Shown: positions 21,228-32,625, counted from the stretch's first letter. The stretch is DNA of 64,000 nucleotides from Alphaproteobacteria bacterium (GCA_947462105.1 CANHNJ010000004.1:1-64000); one strand, 5' to 3'. Notes: generated from the letters alone by a model not told the origin. Numbers and translations are program-made.

Positions 21228-22493
21228 ATGGCCGACTCAAATCCCACTCGCCCGTTCGCGCCCTTCGAATGGATGATCGCCCTGCGCTACCTGCGCGCCA
21301 AGCGCAAGGAAGCCTCGGTTTCCCTGATCTCGGTCATCTCGCTGGTCGGTATCGCGCTGGGTGTCGCCGCGCTGATCATCGTCATGTCGGTGATGGGCGG
21401 CTTCCGCACCGAGTTCATCAAGAGCCTGCTGGGCTTCAACGGCCATGTCACGGTGCAGGCGGTGGGCCGCCCGCTGATGAATTACGACGCCGTGGCGGCG
21501 CGGCTGCGTACCGTGCCGGGCGTGACCCGCGTCGCCCCGATCATCGACGGGCAGGTGATGGCGACCGCCTATGGCGTCAATACCGGCATCATTGCCCGTG
21601 GCGTGCGGCGCAATGATCTGGCGACTCTCAAATCGGTGGCCGATTCCCTGACGCCGGGGGGGCTGAACCGTTTTGCCGCCGACAGCGTCATCATTGGCAG
21701 GGGGCTGGCGGACAAGTTCCAGGTCCGGGTGGGCGACAGCATCACCCTGATCTCGCCACGCGGCGACGAGACGCCCTTTGGCACCACGCTGCGCAGCAAG
21801 GCCTATACGGTGGCGGGCATCTACAAGGTCGGCAACACGCTCTATGACAGCAACTTCGCCTTCATGCCGCTGGACGAGGCCCAGGCCTTTTTCAACTGCG
21901 ACGCGAGCGTCACCGCCATCGAGGTGATGCTGGCCAGTCCCGAGAACAATATGGGCCTGCTGCCCCAGCTTGCGGGTGCGGCGGGAGCGGGCACGCGGCT
22001 GGTGCCGTGGCAGAACATCAATGCGGGCTTCCTGGAAGTGGTCAATCTGGAACGCAACGTCATGGGCCTGATCCTGTCGCTGATCATCGGGGTGGCGGCG
22101 CTGAACATCATCTCCGGCCTTTACATGCTGGTGTCCGACAAGTCGGCCGACATCGCCATCTTGCGCACGATGGGCGCGTCGCGCGGCGCCATCATGCGGG
22201 TCTTTTTGATCGCGGGCATGAGCATCGGCATCGCCGGTACGCTGCTGGGGCTGCTGCTGGGTGTTGTCTTCTGCCTCAATATCGAAGGCATTCGCCAGGG
22301 CCTGCAGTTCGTCCTGGGCGTGAAGCTGTTCGACGACAATTTCTATTTCCTGGCGCGCATGCCCGCCGAACTCGATGTCATGGAGGTGGTGTTCGTGACG
22401 CTGCTGGCGCTGGGCCTCAGCTTCATCGCCACCATCTATCCATCCTGGCGCGCGGCGCGGCTCGATCCGGTGGAGGCGCTGCGCTATGAATGA
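21228..22493 (+). CDS. lolC: Lipoprotein-releasing ABC transporter permease
   Basis: [48 protein letters not shown]; followed by lolD. Confidence 0.93.
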   Translation: MADSNPTRPFAPFEWMIALRYLRAKRKEASVSLISVISLVGIALGVAALIIVMSVMGGFRTEFIKSLLGFNGHVTVQAVGRPLMNYDAVAARLRTVPGVTRVAPIIDGQVMATAYGVNTGIIARGVRRNDLATLKSVADSLTPGGLNRFAADSVIIGRGLADKFQVRVGDSITLISPRGDETPFGTTLRSKAYTVAGIYKVGNTLYDSNFAFMPLDEAQAFFNCDASVTAIEVMLASPENNMGLLPQLAGAAGAGTRLVPWQNINAGFLEVVNLERNVMGLILSLIIGVAALNIISGLYMLVSDKSADIAILRTMGASRGAIMRVFLIAGMSIGIAGTLLGLLLGVVFCLNIEGIRQGLQFVLGVKLFDDNFYFLARMPAELDVMEVVFVTLLALGLSFIATIYPSWRAARLDPVEALRYE

Positions 22494-23181
22494 CGTGCTG
22501 CGCCTAGAAGACGTCACCCGCCGCTTCCAGGAGGGCGTGGGTGAGCTGGAAGTCTTCAGCGGTCTCAACATGAATTTGAAGCCGGGCGAGGTTGTCGCCC
22601 TGGTGGGGCCCAGCGGCGCGGGCAAGTCGTCGCTGCTGCACATGGCGGGCCTGTTGGAAGCGCCCACCAGTGGTGAAATCTACATCGAGGGTGTGGCGGC
22701 CTCGAATCTGCCCGACGGCGAGCGCACCCGCATCCGCCGCGACCGCATCGGCTTCGTCTATCAGGCGCATCACCTGCTGCCGGAATTCGACGCGCTGGAA
22801 AATGTGATGATGCCGCAGATGATCGCGGGCAAAGCCAAGGCCGAAGCGGCGGCGGAAGCGGCGCGGCTGCTGTCCGCGCTGGGCTTGGCGCAGCGTCTGA
22901 CCCATCGCCCGGCGCAGCTTTCGGGCGGCGAGCAGCAGCGCGTCGCCATCGCCCGCGCCCTGGCCAACAAGCCGAAAATCCTGCTGGCGGATGAGCCCAC
23001 CGGCAATCTCGATCCGCGCACCAGCGGCGGCGTCTTCGACGCCCTGATCGCCATCGCGCGTGAGCAGGGGCTGGCGGCGCTGATCGCCACGCACAATTTC
23101 GAACTGGCGGCGCGCATGGACCGGGCCCTGTTGCTGCATCAGGGCAAGCTGGTGCAGGGCACCGAGTTGCCGCGCGCCTAG
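22486..23181 (+). CDS. lolD: Lipoprotein-releasing ABC transporter ATP-binding protein
   Basis: [18 protein letters not shown] (Walker A), [32 protein letters not shown]. Confidence 0.95.
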   Translation: MNDVLRLEDVTRRFQEGVGELEVFSGLNMNLKPGEVVALVGPSGAGKSSLLHMAGLLEAPTSGEIYIEGVAASNLPDGERTRIRRDRIGFVYQAHHLLPEFDALENVMMPQMIAGKAKAEAAAEAARLLSALGLAQRLTHRPAQLSGGEQQRVAIARALANKPKILLADEPTGNLDPRTSGGVFDALIAIAREQGLAALIATHNFELAARMDRALLLHQGKLVQGTELPRA

Positions 23182-23324
23182 CTATACCGTCGTATAGGCC
23201 CGGTTGCGTTTCCTCGCGGCTTCGTTTGAATCATGGTCACAAGCGGGAGCGCACCCTGTACGTCTCCCGCCCCCGTTAACCTCTGGGGTCATTTCGGTCA
23301 CGTTTTGTTCTTGCATTCCGGATG

Positions 23325-23339
23325 GAACAGAAATAGAAC
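23325..23339 (+). promoter_or_regulatory. Candidate LexA (SOS) box, GAAC-N7-GAAC
   Basis: GAACAGAAATAGAAC; direct-repeat form of the alphaproteobacterial LexA site; 12 of 15 positions match the site upstream of lexA in this window, same orientation to the gene. Confidence 0.75.
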
Positions 23340-23365
23340 AAATCTGTTCAAACCGGGAGACTATC

Positions 23366-23470
23366 ATGATGTGGGCCAAGGATGCGGCGGCGGGCGTGGG
23401 TTTGGTCCTGTTCATGGCGGGTTCGTTCGCCTTCGCCAACGGGGCCCAGGCTTTTCTCAGCCTGCTCTAG
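23366..23470 (+). CDS. Candidate SOS-controlled single-TM microprotein (34 aa), not listed in its own frame start by the ORF track
   Basis: MMWAKDAAAGVGLVLFMAGSFAFANGAQAFLSLL*; GGGAG Shine-Dalgarno-like sequence 6 nt upstream of ATG; 29 of 34 codons end in G/C; one hydrophobic helix. Confidence 0.65.
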   Translation: MMWAKDAAAGVGLVLFMAGSFAFANGAQAFLSLL

Positions 23471-23546
23471 CTGTGGATAGGGCGCCTTAGGGCGCCCATC
23501 CGTCTCGGCCCCGCGCGATACTGCGCCGACACCCTGCGGCATCCTC

Positions 23547-26500
23547 ATGGCTTCCTTCGTCCATCTGCGCGTGAAAAGCGCCTATTCGCTCCTCGAGGGC
23601 GCGGTGCGGCCCAAGGAACTGGCCAAGCTTTCGGCGGGCATTGACATGCCGGCCGTGGCCGTAACCGACAACGACAATCTCTTCGGCGTCTATGAAATCT
23701 GCGATGTGCTCTCCCGGGCGGGGGTGCAGCACATTGTCGGCGCGCTGCTGTCGCTGGAAATGGGGCCGGCGGCCCAGTCCGGCCAGCGCACCATCAAGCC
23801 GCCGCAACTGCCGCTGCTGGTGCAGAATGAAGACGGCTACCAGAACCTCTCGCGGCTGCTGTCCGCCGCCTATCTCGAGGTCGGCCCCGGCGACTGGCCG
23901 CATGTCACCGGCGAGACGCTTGTCGCCCATGCCGATGGCCTGATCGCGCTGACCGGCGGGCCGGGCGGCCCCATCAACCGCCTGCTGGTGGAAGGCCAGC
24001 GCGCGGCGGCGGAAAGCCTGCTCGACCGGCTGGCCGCGATGTTCCCCCATCGCCTCTATGTCGAGTTGCAGCGCCACGGCCTGGCCGAGGAGCGCGCCGC
24101 CGAGGATGCGCTGCTGGACATGGCCTATGCCCGGGGCCTGCCGCTGGTGGCGACCAACGATGTTCATTTTGGCGCCGCCTCGATGTACGAGGCCCATGAC
24201 GCGCTGCTGTGCATTGCCGGTGGCACCTTCGTCAGCCAGGACGACCGCCGCCGCCTGACAAAGGAGCATCGCTTCAAGACGCCGGCCGAGATGGCGGTGG
24301 TATTCGCCGACCTGCCCGAAGCAATCGAGAATACGGTGGAGATCGCGCGCCGCTGCGCCTTTGTGCCCAAGAAGCGCAAGCCGATCCTGCCGGTGTTCAC
24401 GCCGCCTTCCGGCCTGACGGCGGAAGACGAACTGAAAGCGCAGGCGCAAGCCGGCCTGAAGGCGCGCATGGCCAGTGCCAAGTCGCTGTATGCGGAAGAG
24501 GCCGCCTATCACGAACGCCTGGCCTATGAGCTGGGCATCATCAATCACATGGGCTTTCCCGGTTACTTCCTGATCGTGTCCGACTTCATGAAGTGGACGC
24601 GGGCTCAGGGCATTCCGGTCGGCGTGCGTGGTTCGGGCGCGTCGTCGCTGGTGGCCTGGGCGCTGGACATCACCAACCTTGATCCGCTGCGTTTCGGCCT
24701 GTTCTTCGAGCGTTTCCTCAATCCCGAACGCCAGTCGATGCCGGACTTCGATATCGATTTCTGCCAGGAGCGGCGCGACGAGGTCGTGCGCTATGTCCGG
24801 GGCAAGTATGGCCATGACCGCGTGGCGCAGATCATGGCGCTGGGTTCGTTGCAGGCCCGCGCGGCGGTGCGCGATGCGGGGCGCGTGCTGCAGATGCCGC
24901 TGGGCCTGGTGGATCGCATCGCCAAGATGATCCCCAACCCGCCGGGCAAATCCATCACCCTGGACGAGGCGATCGAGAGCGAGCCACGGCTGCAGCAGAT
25001 CGCCGAGACCGAGCCGCTGGCGCAGCGCCTGTTCGAGATCACCAGCAAGATCGAGGGGCTCTACCGCCACGCCTCCACCCATCCGGCGGGCGTGGTGATC
25101 GGCGACCGGCCGCTGCCGGAGATTCTGCCGCTGTATCGCGATGCGCGCTCCGACATGCCGGTGACGCAGTTCGACTATGAGGATGCGGAGAAGGCCGGGC
25201 TGGTGAAGTTCGACTTTCTCGGCCTCAAGACCCTGACCGTCATCGCCAAGGCCGAAGCGCTGCTGAGCCTGCGCGACATCACGCTGCGCACCCAGGACAT
25301 CGATTTCGACGATCCCGGCACCTTCGAGATGCTGGCGCGCGGCGACAGTGTCGGCGTCTTCCAGCTTGAAGGCGCGGGCATGCGCGACCTGCTGCGCAAG
25401 ATGAAGCCCGACCATATCAACGACCTGGTGGCGCTGGTGGCGCTTTATCGCCCGGGCCCGATGGATTCGATCCCGACCTATATCGCGCGCAAGAACGGCA
25501 AGGAGGTGGTGGAGTATCTGCATCCCTTGCTGGAGCCGATCCTGCGCGAAAGCTACGGCGTCATGACCTATCAGGATGACGTCATGCGCATCGCCCGCGA
25601 ATTGGCGGGCTACACGATGGGCGAGGCCGACATCCTGCGCCGCGCTATGGGCAAGAAGATTCCGGCGGAGATGATTCCGCAGCGCAAGAAATTCCTCACC
25701 GGCGCGGCCGAACGCAACATCGCCCAGAACGTCGCCGAGCAGATCTTCGAACAGGCGGAAAAGTTCGCCGGTTACGGCTTCAACAAGGGCCATGCCGCCG
25801 CCTATGCCCAGGTGGCGTACCAGACGGCCTATCTGAAGGCGAACTATCCGGTCGAATTCCTCGCCGCCTCGATGACGCTGGATATCGGCAACACCGACCG
25901 GCTCAACATCTTCCGGCAGGAAGCGCAGCGCCTGGGCGTGACCATCGCCGCGCCGGACGTCAACCGCTCCGAATCCGTTTTCTCGGTCGATGCGGCCAAG
26001 AACACCGTCTTCTACGCGCTGGCCGCCGTGAAGGGTGTTGGCCCCCAGGCGATGGATCATGTCGTGGTGGTGCGCCGCGCCGGTGGTCCCTTCACGTCGA
26101 TCTCCGACTTCGCCGCCCGCGTCGATCCCCGCCAGGTCGGCAAGCGCGCCTTTGAAAATCTGGTGCGGGCCGGCGCGTTCGACAGCCTCAATCCCAACCG
26201 GCGGCAACTGGTGGAGAATTCCGACCGTATTCTTTCCGGCGCACAGGCGGCGCAGCGCGAGCGCGAGACTGGGCAGAACAATCTGTTCGGCGGTGAGGCG
26301 CAGTCATCCGAGCTGCGCCTGTCGCCGATGCCGGACTGGCCGCTGCACGAACGGCTGGGCGAAGAGTTCGGCGCGATGGGATTCTATCTTTCCGGCCATC
26401 CGCTCGATTCCTATGGCAACGCGCTGAAGCGGCTGGGGGCAGTGACCTATGCCTCGCTGACCGAGGATCGCCGCCGCGCCGGTTTCAAGGCCAAGATCGC

Positions 26501-26960
26501 GGGCACGCTGATCAAGAAATCCGAACGGCGCGGCCGCAACGACCAGATGTATGCCTTTGTCTCTTTCTCCGATCCCACCGGCATGTTCGAAGTCATGCTG
26601 TTCCCCGAGGTGCTGCAGGCCAGCCGTCCGCTGCTGGAAGCGGGCAAGTCGCTGCTCGTCACCGCCTCGGCGGAATGGGATGGCGATGAACTGAAGCTGC
26701 GCGCTGCGTCCATCGTCGATCTTGATGCGGCGGCGGCGCAGGCGGGCGAGGGCATGGTGGTGCGGCTGGCCGATGTCGCCCATCTGGGCGCGTTCCAGGC
26801 GGAACTGAGACAATCGGGCAAGGGGCTGGTGAGTGTCGTGGTGCCCATCAGCGGTGGCGCGGAAGTCGAGATCGCCCTGAAGGAACGGGTGCAGGTGACA
26901 CCGCTGTTGCGCAACAAGATTGCGACGTTGCCCGGCGTGCTCGCCGTGGAAGCGGTTTAA
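23547..26960 (+). CDS. dnaE: DNA polymerase III subunit alpha
   Basis: FVHLRVKSAYSLLEGAVRPKEL (PHP), PDFDIDFCQERRDEVVRYVRGKYG, YRPGPMDSIPTYIARKNG; 1137 aa. Confidence 0.97.
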   Translation: MASFVHLRVKSAYSLLEGAVRPKELAKLSAGIDMPAVAVTDNDNLFGVYEICDVLSRAGVQHIVGALLSLEMGPAAQSGQRTIKPPQLPLLVQNEDGYQNLSRLLSAAYLEVGPGDWPHVTGETLVAHADGLIALTGGPGGPINRLLVEGQRAAAESLLDRLAAMFPHRLYVELQRHGLAEERAAEDALLDMAYARGLPLVATNDVHFGAASMYEAHDALLCIAGGTFVSQDDRRRLTKEHRFKTPAEMAVVFADLPEAIENTVEIARRCAFVPKKRKPILPVFTPPSGLTAEDELKAQAQAGLKARMASAKSLYAEEAAYHERLAYELGIINHMGFPGYFLIVSDFMKWTRAQGIPVGVRGSGASSLVAWALDITNLDPLRFGLFFERFLNPERQSMPDFDIDFCQERRDEVVRYVRGKYGHDRVAQIMALGSLQARAAVRDAGRVLQMPLGLVDRIAKMIPNPPGKSITLDEAIESEPRLQQIAETEPLAQRLFEITSKIEGLYRHASTHPAGVVIGDRPLPEILPLYRDARSDMPVTQFDYEDAEKAGLVKFDFLGLKTLTVIAKAEALLSLRDITLRTQDIDFDDPGTFEMLARGDSVGVFQLEGAGMRDLLRKMKPDHINDLVALVALYRPGPMDSIPTYIARKNGKEVVEYLHPLLEPILRESYGVMTYQDDVMRIARELAGYTMGEADILRRAMGKKIPAEMIPQRKKFLTGAAERNIAQNVAEQIFEQAEKFAGYGFNKGHAAAYAQVAYQTAYLKANYPVEFLAASMTLDIGNTDRLNIFRQEAQRLGVTIAAPDVNRSESVFSVDAAKNTVFYALAAVKGVGPQAMDHVVVVRRAGGPFTSISDFAARVDPRQVGKRAFENLVRAGAFDSLNPNRRQLVENSDRILSGAQAAQRERETGQNNLFGGEAQSSELRLSPMPDWPLHERLGEEFGAMGFYLSGHPLDSYGNALKRLGAVTYASLTEDRRRAGFKAKIAGTLIKKSERRGRNDQMYAFVSFSDPTGMFEVMLFPEVLQASRPLLEAGKSLLVTASAEWDGDELKLRAASIVDLDAAAAQAGEGMVVRLADVAHLGAFQAELRQSGKGLVSVVVPISGGAEVEIALKERVQVTPLLRNKIATLPGVLAVEAV

Positions 26961-28135
26961 AGCGCCGCCACGCCTGCCGCGATCCGCTGCAGCCCTTCCG
27001 CCAGGTTGGCGGCGTCGCGGGCAAAGCAGATGCGCACGTAACTCTCATCGCGCGGATCGGTGCCGAAGGCCTGGCCGGGCGAAACGCCGACGGCGTGGCT
27101 CAACGCCAGATTTTCCGCGAACGCCATGCTGTCCGTCAGCCCCTCGATCTTCAGGAAGCCATAGAAAGCCCCGTCCGGCTTCAGCCAGCGGATGCGGTTC
27201 TGCGTTTTCAGGAAATCGTCCACCACCGCGCGCCCCTTGGCGCAGCGCGCCAGCAGGTCGGCGCGGAACGCGTCGCCCTGCGGTGATAGCGCGGCCAGCG
27301 CGCCATACTGCAAAAAGTTGGGCGCGCCGGTGTTGTTGGTCTGGGCCGAAACCTCGAAGGCGTTCTCCAGCGATCTGGGATGCAGCAGCCAGCCCATGCG
27401 CCAGCCGGTCATGGCGAAGGGCTTGGAGAAGCCGGCGATCACGAACAGGGCATCGTCGGGATCGGCCACAGCCAAGAAGGACGGCGCGTGCTGGCTGCCA
27501 TCGTAAGTGAGCGTGCCATAGACCTCGTCGGCGATGATGGCGATGCCACGCGCCCGTGCGAAATCGAGGATGGCCTTCTGTTCGTCGCGCGTCAGGGTCC
27601 AGCCGGTGGGATTGCCGGGCGAAGCGATGAACAGCGCCCGCGTCCGCGCATCGCAGGCGGCGAACAGCTTGTCGAGATCGAGCTGCCATCGGCCCGCCTG
27701 CCAGTCTTCCTCCAGCCGCACCAGCCGGGGCTCGATCCCCATGACCCGGGCCGCATTGAAGATGTTGGGCCAGATCGGCGCGGGGATGACGATATTGTCG
27801 CCCGTATTGGCTACGCATTGCAGCGCGCTCACCACCGACAGCATCGCCGCGCCCGGCACCGTCACCCGCGCCACATCGACGGGAACACCCGTCGTGCGCG
27901 CATGCAGGTCGGCAATGGCCTGGCGCAGGGCGGGGAGCCCGCGCGCATTGATGTAGAAGGTCTTGCCGTCTTCCAGCGCAGCAATCGCGGCGTCGCGGAT
28001 GAATTTGGGCGTGACCAGATCGGTCTCGCCCAGCCAGAGCGGGATCAGGCCGGGCACGCCGCGCCCCAGCTCGAAGATGCGGGCGAGGCCGGACGGTTGC
28101 AGCGCAAGGATGTCGGGGCGAAGCGGCGAGGACAT
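26957..28135 (-). CDS. PLP-dependent class I/II aminotransferase
   Basis: ASPGNPTGWTLTRDEQ, IADEVYGTLTYDG, VIAGFSKPFAMTGWRMGWLL (PLP Lys). Confidence 0.92.
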   Translation of the reverse strand: MSSPLRPDILALQPSGLARIFELGRGVPGLIPLWLGETDLVTPKFIRDAAIAALEDGKTFYINARGLPALRQAIADLHARTTGVPVDVARVTVPGAAMLSVVSALQCVANTGDNIVIPAPIWPNIFNAARVMGIEPRLVRLEEDWQAGRWQLDLDKLFAACDARTRALFIASPGNPTGWTLTRDEQKAILDFARARGIAIIADEVYGTLTYDGSQHAPSFLAVADPDDALFVIAGFSKPFAMTGWRMGWLLHPRSLENAFEVSAQTNNTGAPNFLQYGALAALSPQGDAFRADLLARCAKGRAVVDDFLKTQNRIRWLKPDGAFYGFLKIEGLTDSMAFAENLALSHAVGVSPGQAFGTDPRDESYVRICFARDAANLAEGLQRIAAGVAAL

Positions 28136-28154
28136 GGGGCCGCTGTTTAGCAGG

Positions 28155-28505
28155 TCAGGGCCAGATTTTCAGATCGGTAACCGCAAGCCTGCCATCCCGC
28201 CGCTGCACGGTGGCGGCATAGCCATCGCGGGCATTTTCCCCGAACAGGAAATCGGCGTCGAACTGGCCCTCCACCCGCCAGCGTTTCGGACCCGCCGGGG
28301 TGATCCTGCTGTCCCGGCAGGGCGGGAACAGGGCCGTGGCCACGGATTTGAGCCGTTCCCGCACCGCCTGTTGCGCCGCCTGGCAGGCGGCTTCCACGGG
28401 GTCGGGCGGCAGGGGCGGGGCGGCAGGCGGCGGCGCCAGCCACAGCGCGGCCACCAGCGCCATCGCCGCCAGACCGGCCAATCCCAGCCATTTGCGCATG
28501 ATCAC
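28155..28505 (-). CDS. Hypothetical membrane-anchored/secreted protein
   Basis: N-terminal TM ([29 protein letters not shown]) with a compact soluble domain; upstream of and divergent from rpsB. Confidence 0.6.
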   Translation of the reverse strand: MIMRKWLGLAGLAAMALVAALWLAPPPAAPPLPPDPVEAACQAAQQAVRERLKSVATALFPPCRDSRITPAGPKRWRVEGQFDADFLFGENARDGYAATVQRRDGRLAVTDLKIWP

Positions 28506-28592
28506 CGCCCTTTACGGGCCAGAATGGCAGGTTTCGCGCGGGATTTCCGGTTGCTTTTCGAAGGGTTTGGCTTATAAGCCGCGCCATCTCGC

Positions 28593-28664
28593 ATGCGCGG
28601 GTGGCTTTCGGTGGGTGTTCCATCGTCGCCGTCCGGTGGTCCCGACAGGGATTAGCCCGCGCAT
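28593..28664 (+). promoter_or_regulatory. Possible structured rpsB leader RNA
   Basis: ATGCGCGGGT (28593-28602) complementary to GCCCGCGCAT (28655-28664, one G-U) within the leader ahead of rpsB. Confidence 0.35.
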
Positions 28665-28692
28665 CTGGCCAACCGGTAAAGGAGACTATCTC

Positions 28693-29466
28693 ATGGCTTT
28701 GCCTGATTTTTCCATGCGTCAGCTGCTCGAGAGCGGCGCCCATTTCGGTCACCGCCAGCAGCGCTGGAATCCGAAGATGGCGCCCTACATCTATGGCGCG
28801 CGCAACGACATCCACATTCTCGACCTGACCCAGACCGTGCCGCTGCTGCACCAGGCGCTGGTCACCCTGCGCGAGACCGCAGCCTCGGGCGGCCGCATCC
28901 TGTTCGTCGGCACCAAGCGCCAGGCCCAGGAGCCGATCGCCGCCGCCGCCAAGCGCTGCGCCCAGTACTACATGAACCAGCGCTGGCTGGGCGGCACGCT
29001 CACCAACTGGCAGACCATCTCGCACTCGATCAAGCGCCTGCGCACCATCGAGCAGACCCTGACCAGCGCCGGTGAATCCGGCCTGACCAAGAAGGAACTG
29101 CTGGGCCTGCTGCGCGAGCAGGACAAGCTGGAAAAGTCGCTGGGCGGCATCAAGGAAATGGGCGGCGTGCCCAGCCTGCTGTTCGTCGTCGACACCAACA
29201 AGGAAGCCATCGCGATCTCCGAAGCCCGCAAGCTGGGCATCCCGGTGATGGCGATCCTCGACTCCAACTCCGATCCGGATGGCATCGCCTTTCCGATCCC
29301 AGGCAATGACGACGCCGCCCGCGCCATCGCGCTGTATTGCGACCTGGCCGCGCGCGCCGTCATTGACGGCCTTGGCCAGGGCCAGGTCGACGCCGGCATC
29401 GATGTCGGCGCCGCCGTGGAAGTCGAAGACACCGCGAGCCACGTCGAAGAGACGGTTCCGGCCTAA
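28693..29466 (+). CDS. rpsB: 30S ribosomal protein S2
   Basis: [52 protein letters not shown]. Confidence 0.98.
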   Translation: MALPDFSMRQLLESGAHFGHRQQRWNPKMAPYIYGARNDIHILDLTQTVPLLHQALVTLRETAASGGRILFVGTKRQAQEPIAAAAKRCAQYYMNQRWLGGTLTNWQTISHSIKRLRTIEQTLTSAGESGLTKKELLGLLREQDKLEKSLGGIKEMGGVPSLLFVVDTNKEAIAISEARKLGIPVMAILDSNSDPDGIAFPIPGNDDAARAIALYCDLAARAVIDGLGQGQVDAGIDVGAAVEVEDTASHVEETVPA

Positions 29467-29531
29467 TTCACTGCCTGACATGGCGGCGCACCAGTCTCGG
29501 TGCGCCGCCCCATAACTTCCGGAGAACACCC

Positions 29532-30458
29532 ATGGCGAACATCACCGCGACGATGGTGAAGGACCTGCGCGACAAGACCGGCGCGGGCATGATGGACTGC
29601 AAGAAGGCGCTGAACGAAACCAATGGCGATCCCGAAGCCGCCATCGACTGGCTGCGCAAGTCGGGCGCGATGAAGGCCGCCAAGAAGGCCAGCCGCGCCG
29701 CAGCCGACGGCCTGGTGGGCATCGCCGTGTCGGGCAATACCGGCGCGCTGGTGGAAGTGAATGCCGAGACCGATTTCGTCGCCCGCAACGACGAGTTCAA
29801 GGATTTCGTGAAGTCGGCCGCCCAGATCGGCCTGAAGGAAGGCGGCGACCTGGAGAAGCTGCTGGCCGCCCCGCATGGCGGCAGCAATGTCAGCCAGGTG
29901 CTGACCGAGCTGGTCGCCAAGATCGGCGAGAACATGTCGGTCCGCCGCACCGTGGTGCTGTCGGTCAACCCCGGCGTTGTCGCGGCCTATGTCCACAATC
30001 CCGCCGCGCCCGAGCTGGGCAAGATCGGCGTGCTGGTGGCGCTGAAGTCCGACGCCCCCGCCGACAAGCTGAACCCGCTGGCCAAGCAGATCGCCATGCA
30101 TGTGGCGGCCGCCAACCCGCTGGCGCTGACCGTCGAGCACATGGACAAGGCCGTGGTCGAGCGCGAATACGCCGTCCAGAAGGACCTGGCGCTGCAGTCG
30201 GGCAAGCCGGAAGCCGTCGTCGAGAAGATGATGGAAGGCCGCATGCGCAAGTTCTACGAAGAGACCGTTCTGCTGCAGCAGACCTTCGTGATCGATGGCG
30301 AAACCCAGATCACCAAGCTGCTGGAGAAGGCGTCGAAGGATTTCGGCGCCAGCGTCGCCATCGAGGGCTTTGTCCGCTTCCAGGTGGGCGAGGGCATGGA
30401 GAAGGTCGCCAGCGATTTCGCCGACGAAGTCGCCCAGATGGCCGGCACCAAGGCCTGA
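29532..30458 (+). CDS. tsf: Elongation factor Ts
   Basis: VKDLRDKTGAGMMDCKKALNETNGDPEAAIDWLRKSG. Confidence 0.98.
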   Translation: MANITATMVKDLRDKTGAGMMDCKKALNETNGDPEAAIDWLRKSGAMKAAKKASRAAADGLVGIAVSGNTGALVEVNAETDFVARNDEFKDFVKSAAQIGLKEGGDLEKLLAAPHGGSNVSQVLTELVAKIGENMSVRRTVVLSVNPGVVAAYVHNPAAPELGKIGVLVALKSDAPADKLNPLAKQIAMHVAAANPLALTVEHMDKAVVEREYAVQKDLALQSGKPEAVVEKMMEGRMRKFYEETVLLQQTFVIDGETQITKLLEKASKDFGASVAIEGFVRFQVGEGMEKVASDFADEVAQMAGTKA

Positions 30459-30515
30459 CCCTGCGGCGTCAGCCGGGGTACAAGTTGCGAGAAGAATCAG
30501 CCGCCGGAGAACCGT

Positions 30516-31253
30516 ATGCCCACGACGCCGGAATATCCCCAGACCAGATACAAAAGAGTTTTGGTCAAGGTCTCCGGCGAGGCGCTGATGGGCGATGGCC
30601 AGTTCGGCATCGATATTGGCACGGTTGACCGCATCGCCCGCGACGTGGCCGAGGCCGTAGCCACCGGCATCGAGCTCTGCATGGTGGTCGGTGGCGGCAA
30701 CATCTTTCGCGGTCTGGCCGGTTCGGCCAAGGGCATCGACCGCGCCACCGCCGACTATATGGGCATGCTGGCCACGGTGATGAACGCCCTGGCACTGCAG
30801 GCCGGGCTGGAGCGGGCAGGCGTGCCCAGCCGGGTCCAGTCGGCCATCGCCATGAACAATGTGTGCGAGCCTTACATTCGCCGCCGGGCCATCCGCCACA
30901 TGGAAAAAGGCCGGGTGGTGATCTTCGGGGCGGGCACCGGCAATCCCTTCTTCACCACCGACACGGCCGCTGCCCTGCGCGCCGCCGAGATGAACTGCGA
31001 CGCCATGATGAAGGCGACCCAGGTCGATGGTGTTTACAGCGCTGACCCCAAGAAGGACCCCAACGCAGTCAGGTACGATTCCTTGAGTTATCACGAGGTC
31101 TTAGCGCGCGATCTTAAGGTAATGGATGCAAGCGCAATCTCGGTTTCCCGGGAAAACGGCATCCCCATCCTGGTGTTTTCGCTGGGCGATGCGGGGGCCC
31201 TGGCGAAGGTGCTGGCCGGAACCGGCCGGGCAACCATTATCGAAGAAAAGTAA
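30516..31253 (+). CDS. pyrH: UMP kinase
   Basis: [51 protein letters not shown]. Confidence 0.97.
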   Translation: MPTTPEYPQTRYKRVLVKVSGEALMGDGQFGIDIGTVDRIARDVAEAVATGIELCMVVGGGNIFRGLAGSAKGIDRATADYMGMLATVMNALALQAGLERAGVPSRVQSAIAMNNVCEPYIRRRAIRHMEKGRVVIFGAGTGNPFFTTDTAAALRAAEMNCDAMMKATQVDGVYSADPKKDPNAVRYDSLSYHEVLARDLKVMDASAISVSRENGIPILVFSLGDAGALAKVLAGTGRATIIEEK

Positions 31254-31330
31254 GAGTTTAGCGGGCCTTGGGCCCGGCTTTGCGGTAGGCTTGCCGCAAA
31301 GCAGACCGAGAGGCAGGGTTGGAGTGACGC

Positions 31331-31890
31331 ATGGCTGACGCCTACAGCAAGGACGACATGGATCGCCGCATGAAGGGCGCGATCGCCACCTTCAAGAGCG
31401 AGCTGGGAGGTCTGCGGACCGGCCGCGCCAGCCCCGCGCTGCTCGACCCGGTCAAGGTCGAGGCCTATGGCAACATGGTTCCCATCAGCCAGGTCGGCAG
31501 CATCGGCACGCCGGAGTCCCGCATGATCACGGTGCAGGTCTGGGACAAGGGCCTGGCCAAGGCCGTCGACAAGGCCATCCGTGACGCCGGGCTGGGCCTG
31601 AACCCGCAGATGGACGGCCAATTGCTGCGCATTCCCCTGCCGGAACTGAACCAGGAACGGCGCAAGGAGCTGTCCAAGCTCGCCGCCAAATATGCCGAAG
31701 GCGCTCGCGTCTCGGTGCGCAATGTCCGCCGGGACGGCAACGACCTGCTCAAGAAGCTGGAGAAGGACAAGAAGATCGGCGAGGACGAGCAGCACACCAA
31801 GACCGAAGAGCTGCAGAAGCTCACCGACGGCCACATCAAGGACATCGACGCCGCGCTCTATGCCAAGGAGCAGGAGATCATGCAGGTCTG

Positions 31891-31891
<1 letters not shown>
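31331..31891 (+). CDS. frr: Ribosome recycling factor
   Basis: [27 protein letters not shown]; pyrH-frr-uppS order. Confidence 0.97.

Positions 31892-32621
<730 letters not shown>

Positions 32622-32625
<4 letters not shown>

Noticed and set aside
23336-23349. GAACAAATCTGTTC palindrome overlapping the SOS box
   Set aside because: Looks like an inverted GAAC/GTTC site, but the alphaproteobacterial LexA box is a direct repeat; probably incidental, though it may modulate binding.
23478-23497. GGGCGCC-TTAG-GGCGCCC hairpin after the 34-aa ORF as a terminator
   Set aside because: Short stem without a U-tract; not enough to call a terminator, so cotranscription with dnaE remains possible.
23487-26207. 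906-aa minus-strand ORF opposite dnaE
   Set aside because: Antisense shadow of dnaE from GC-biased codon use; no recognisable domain.
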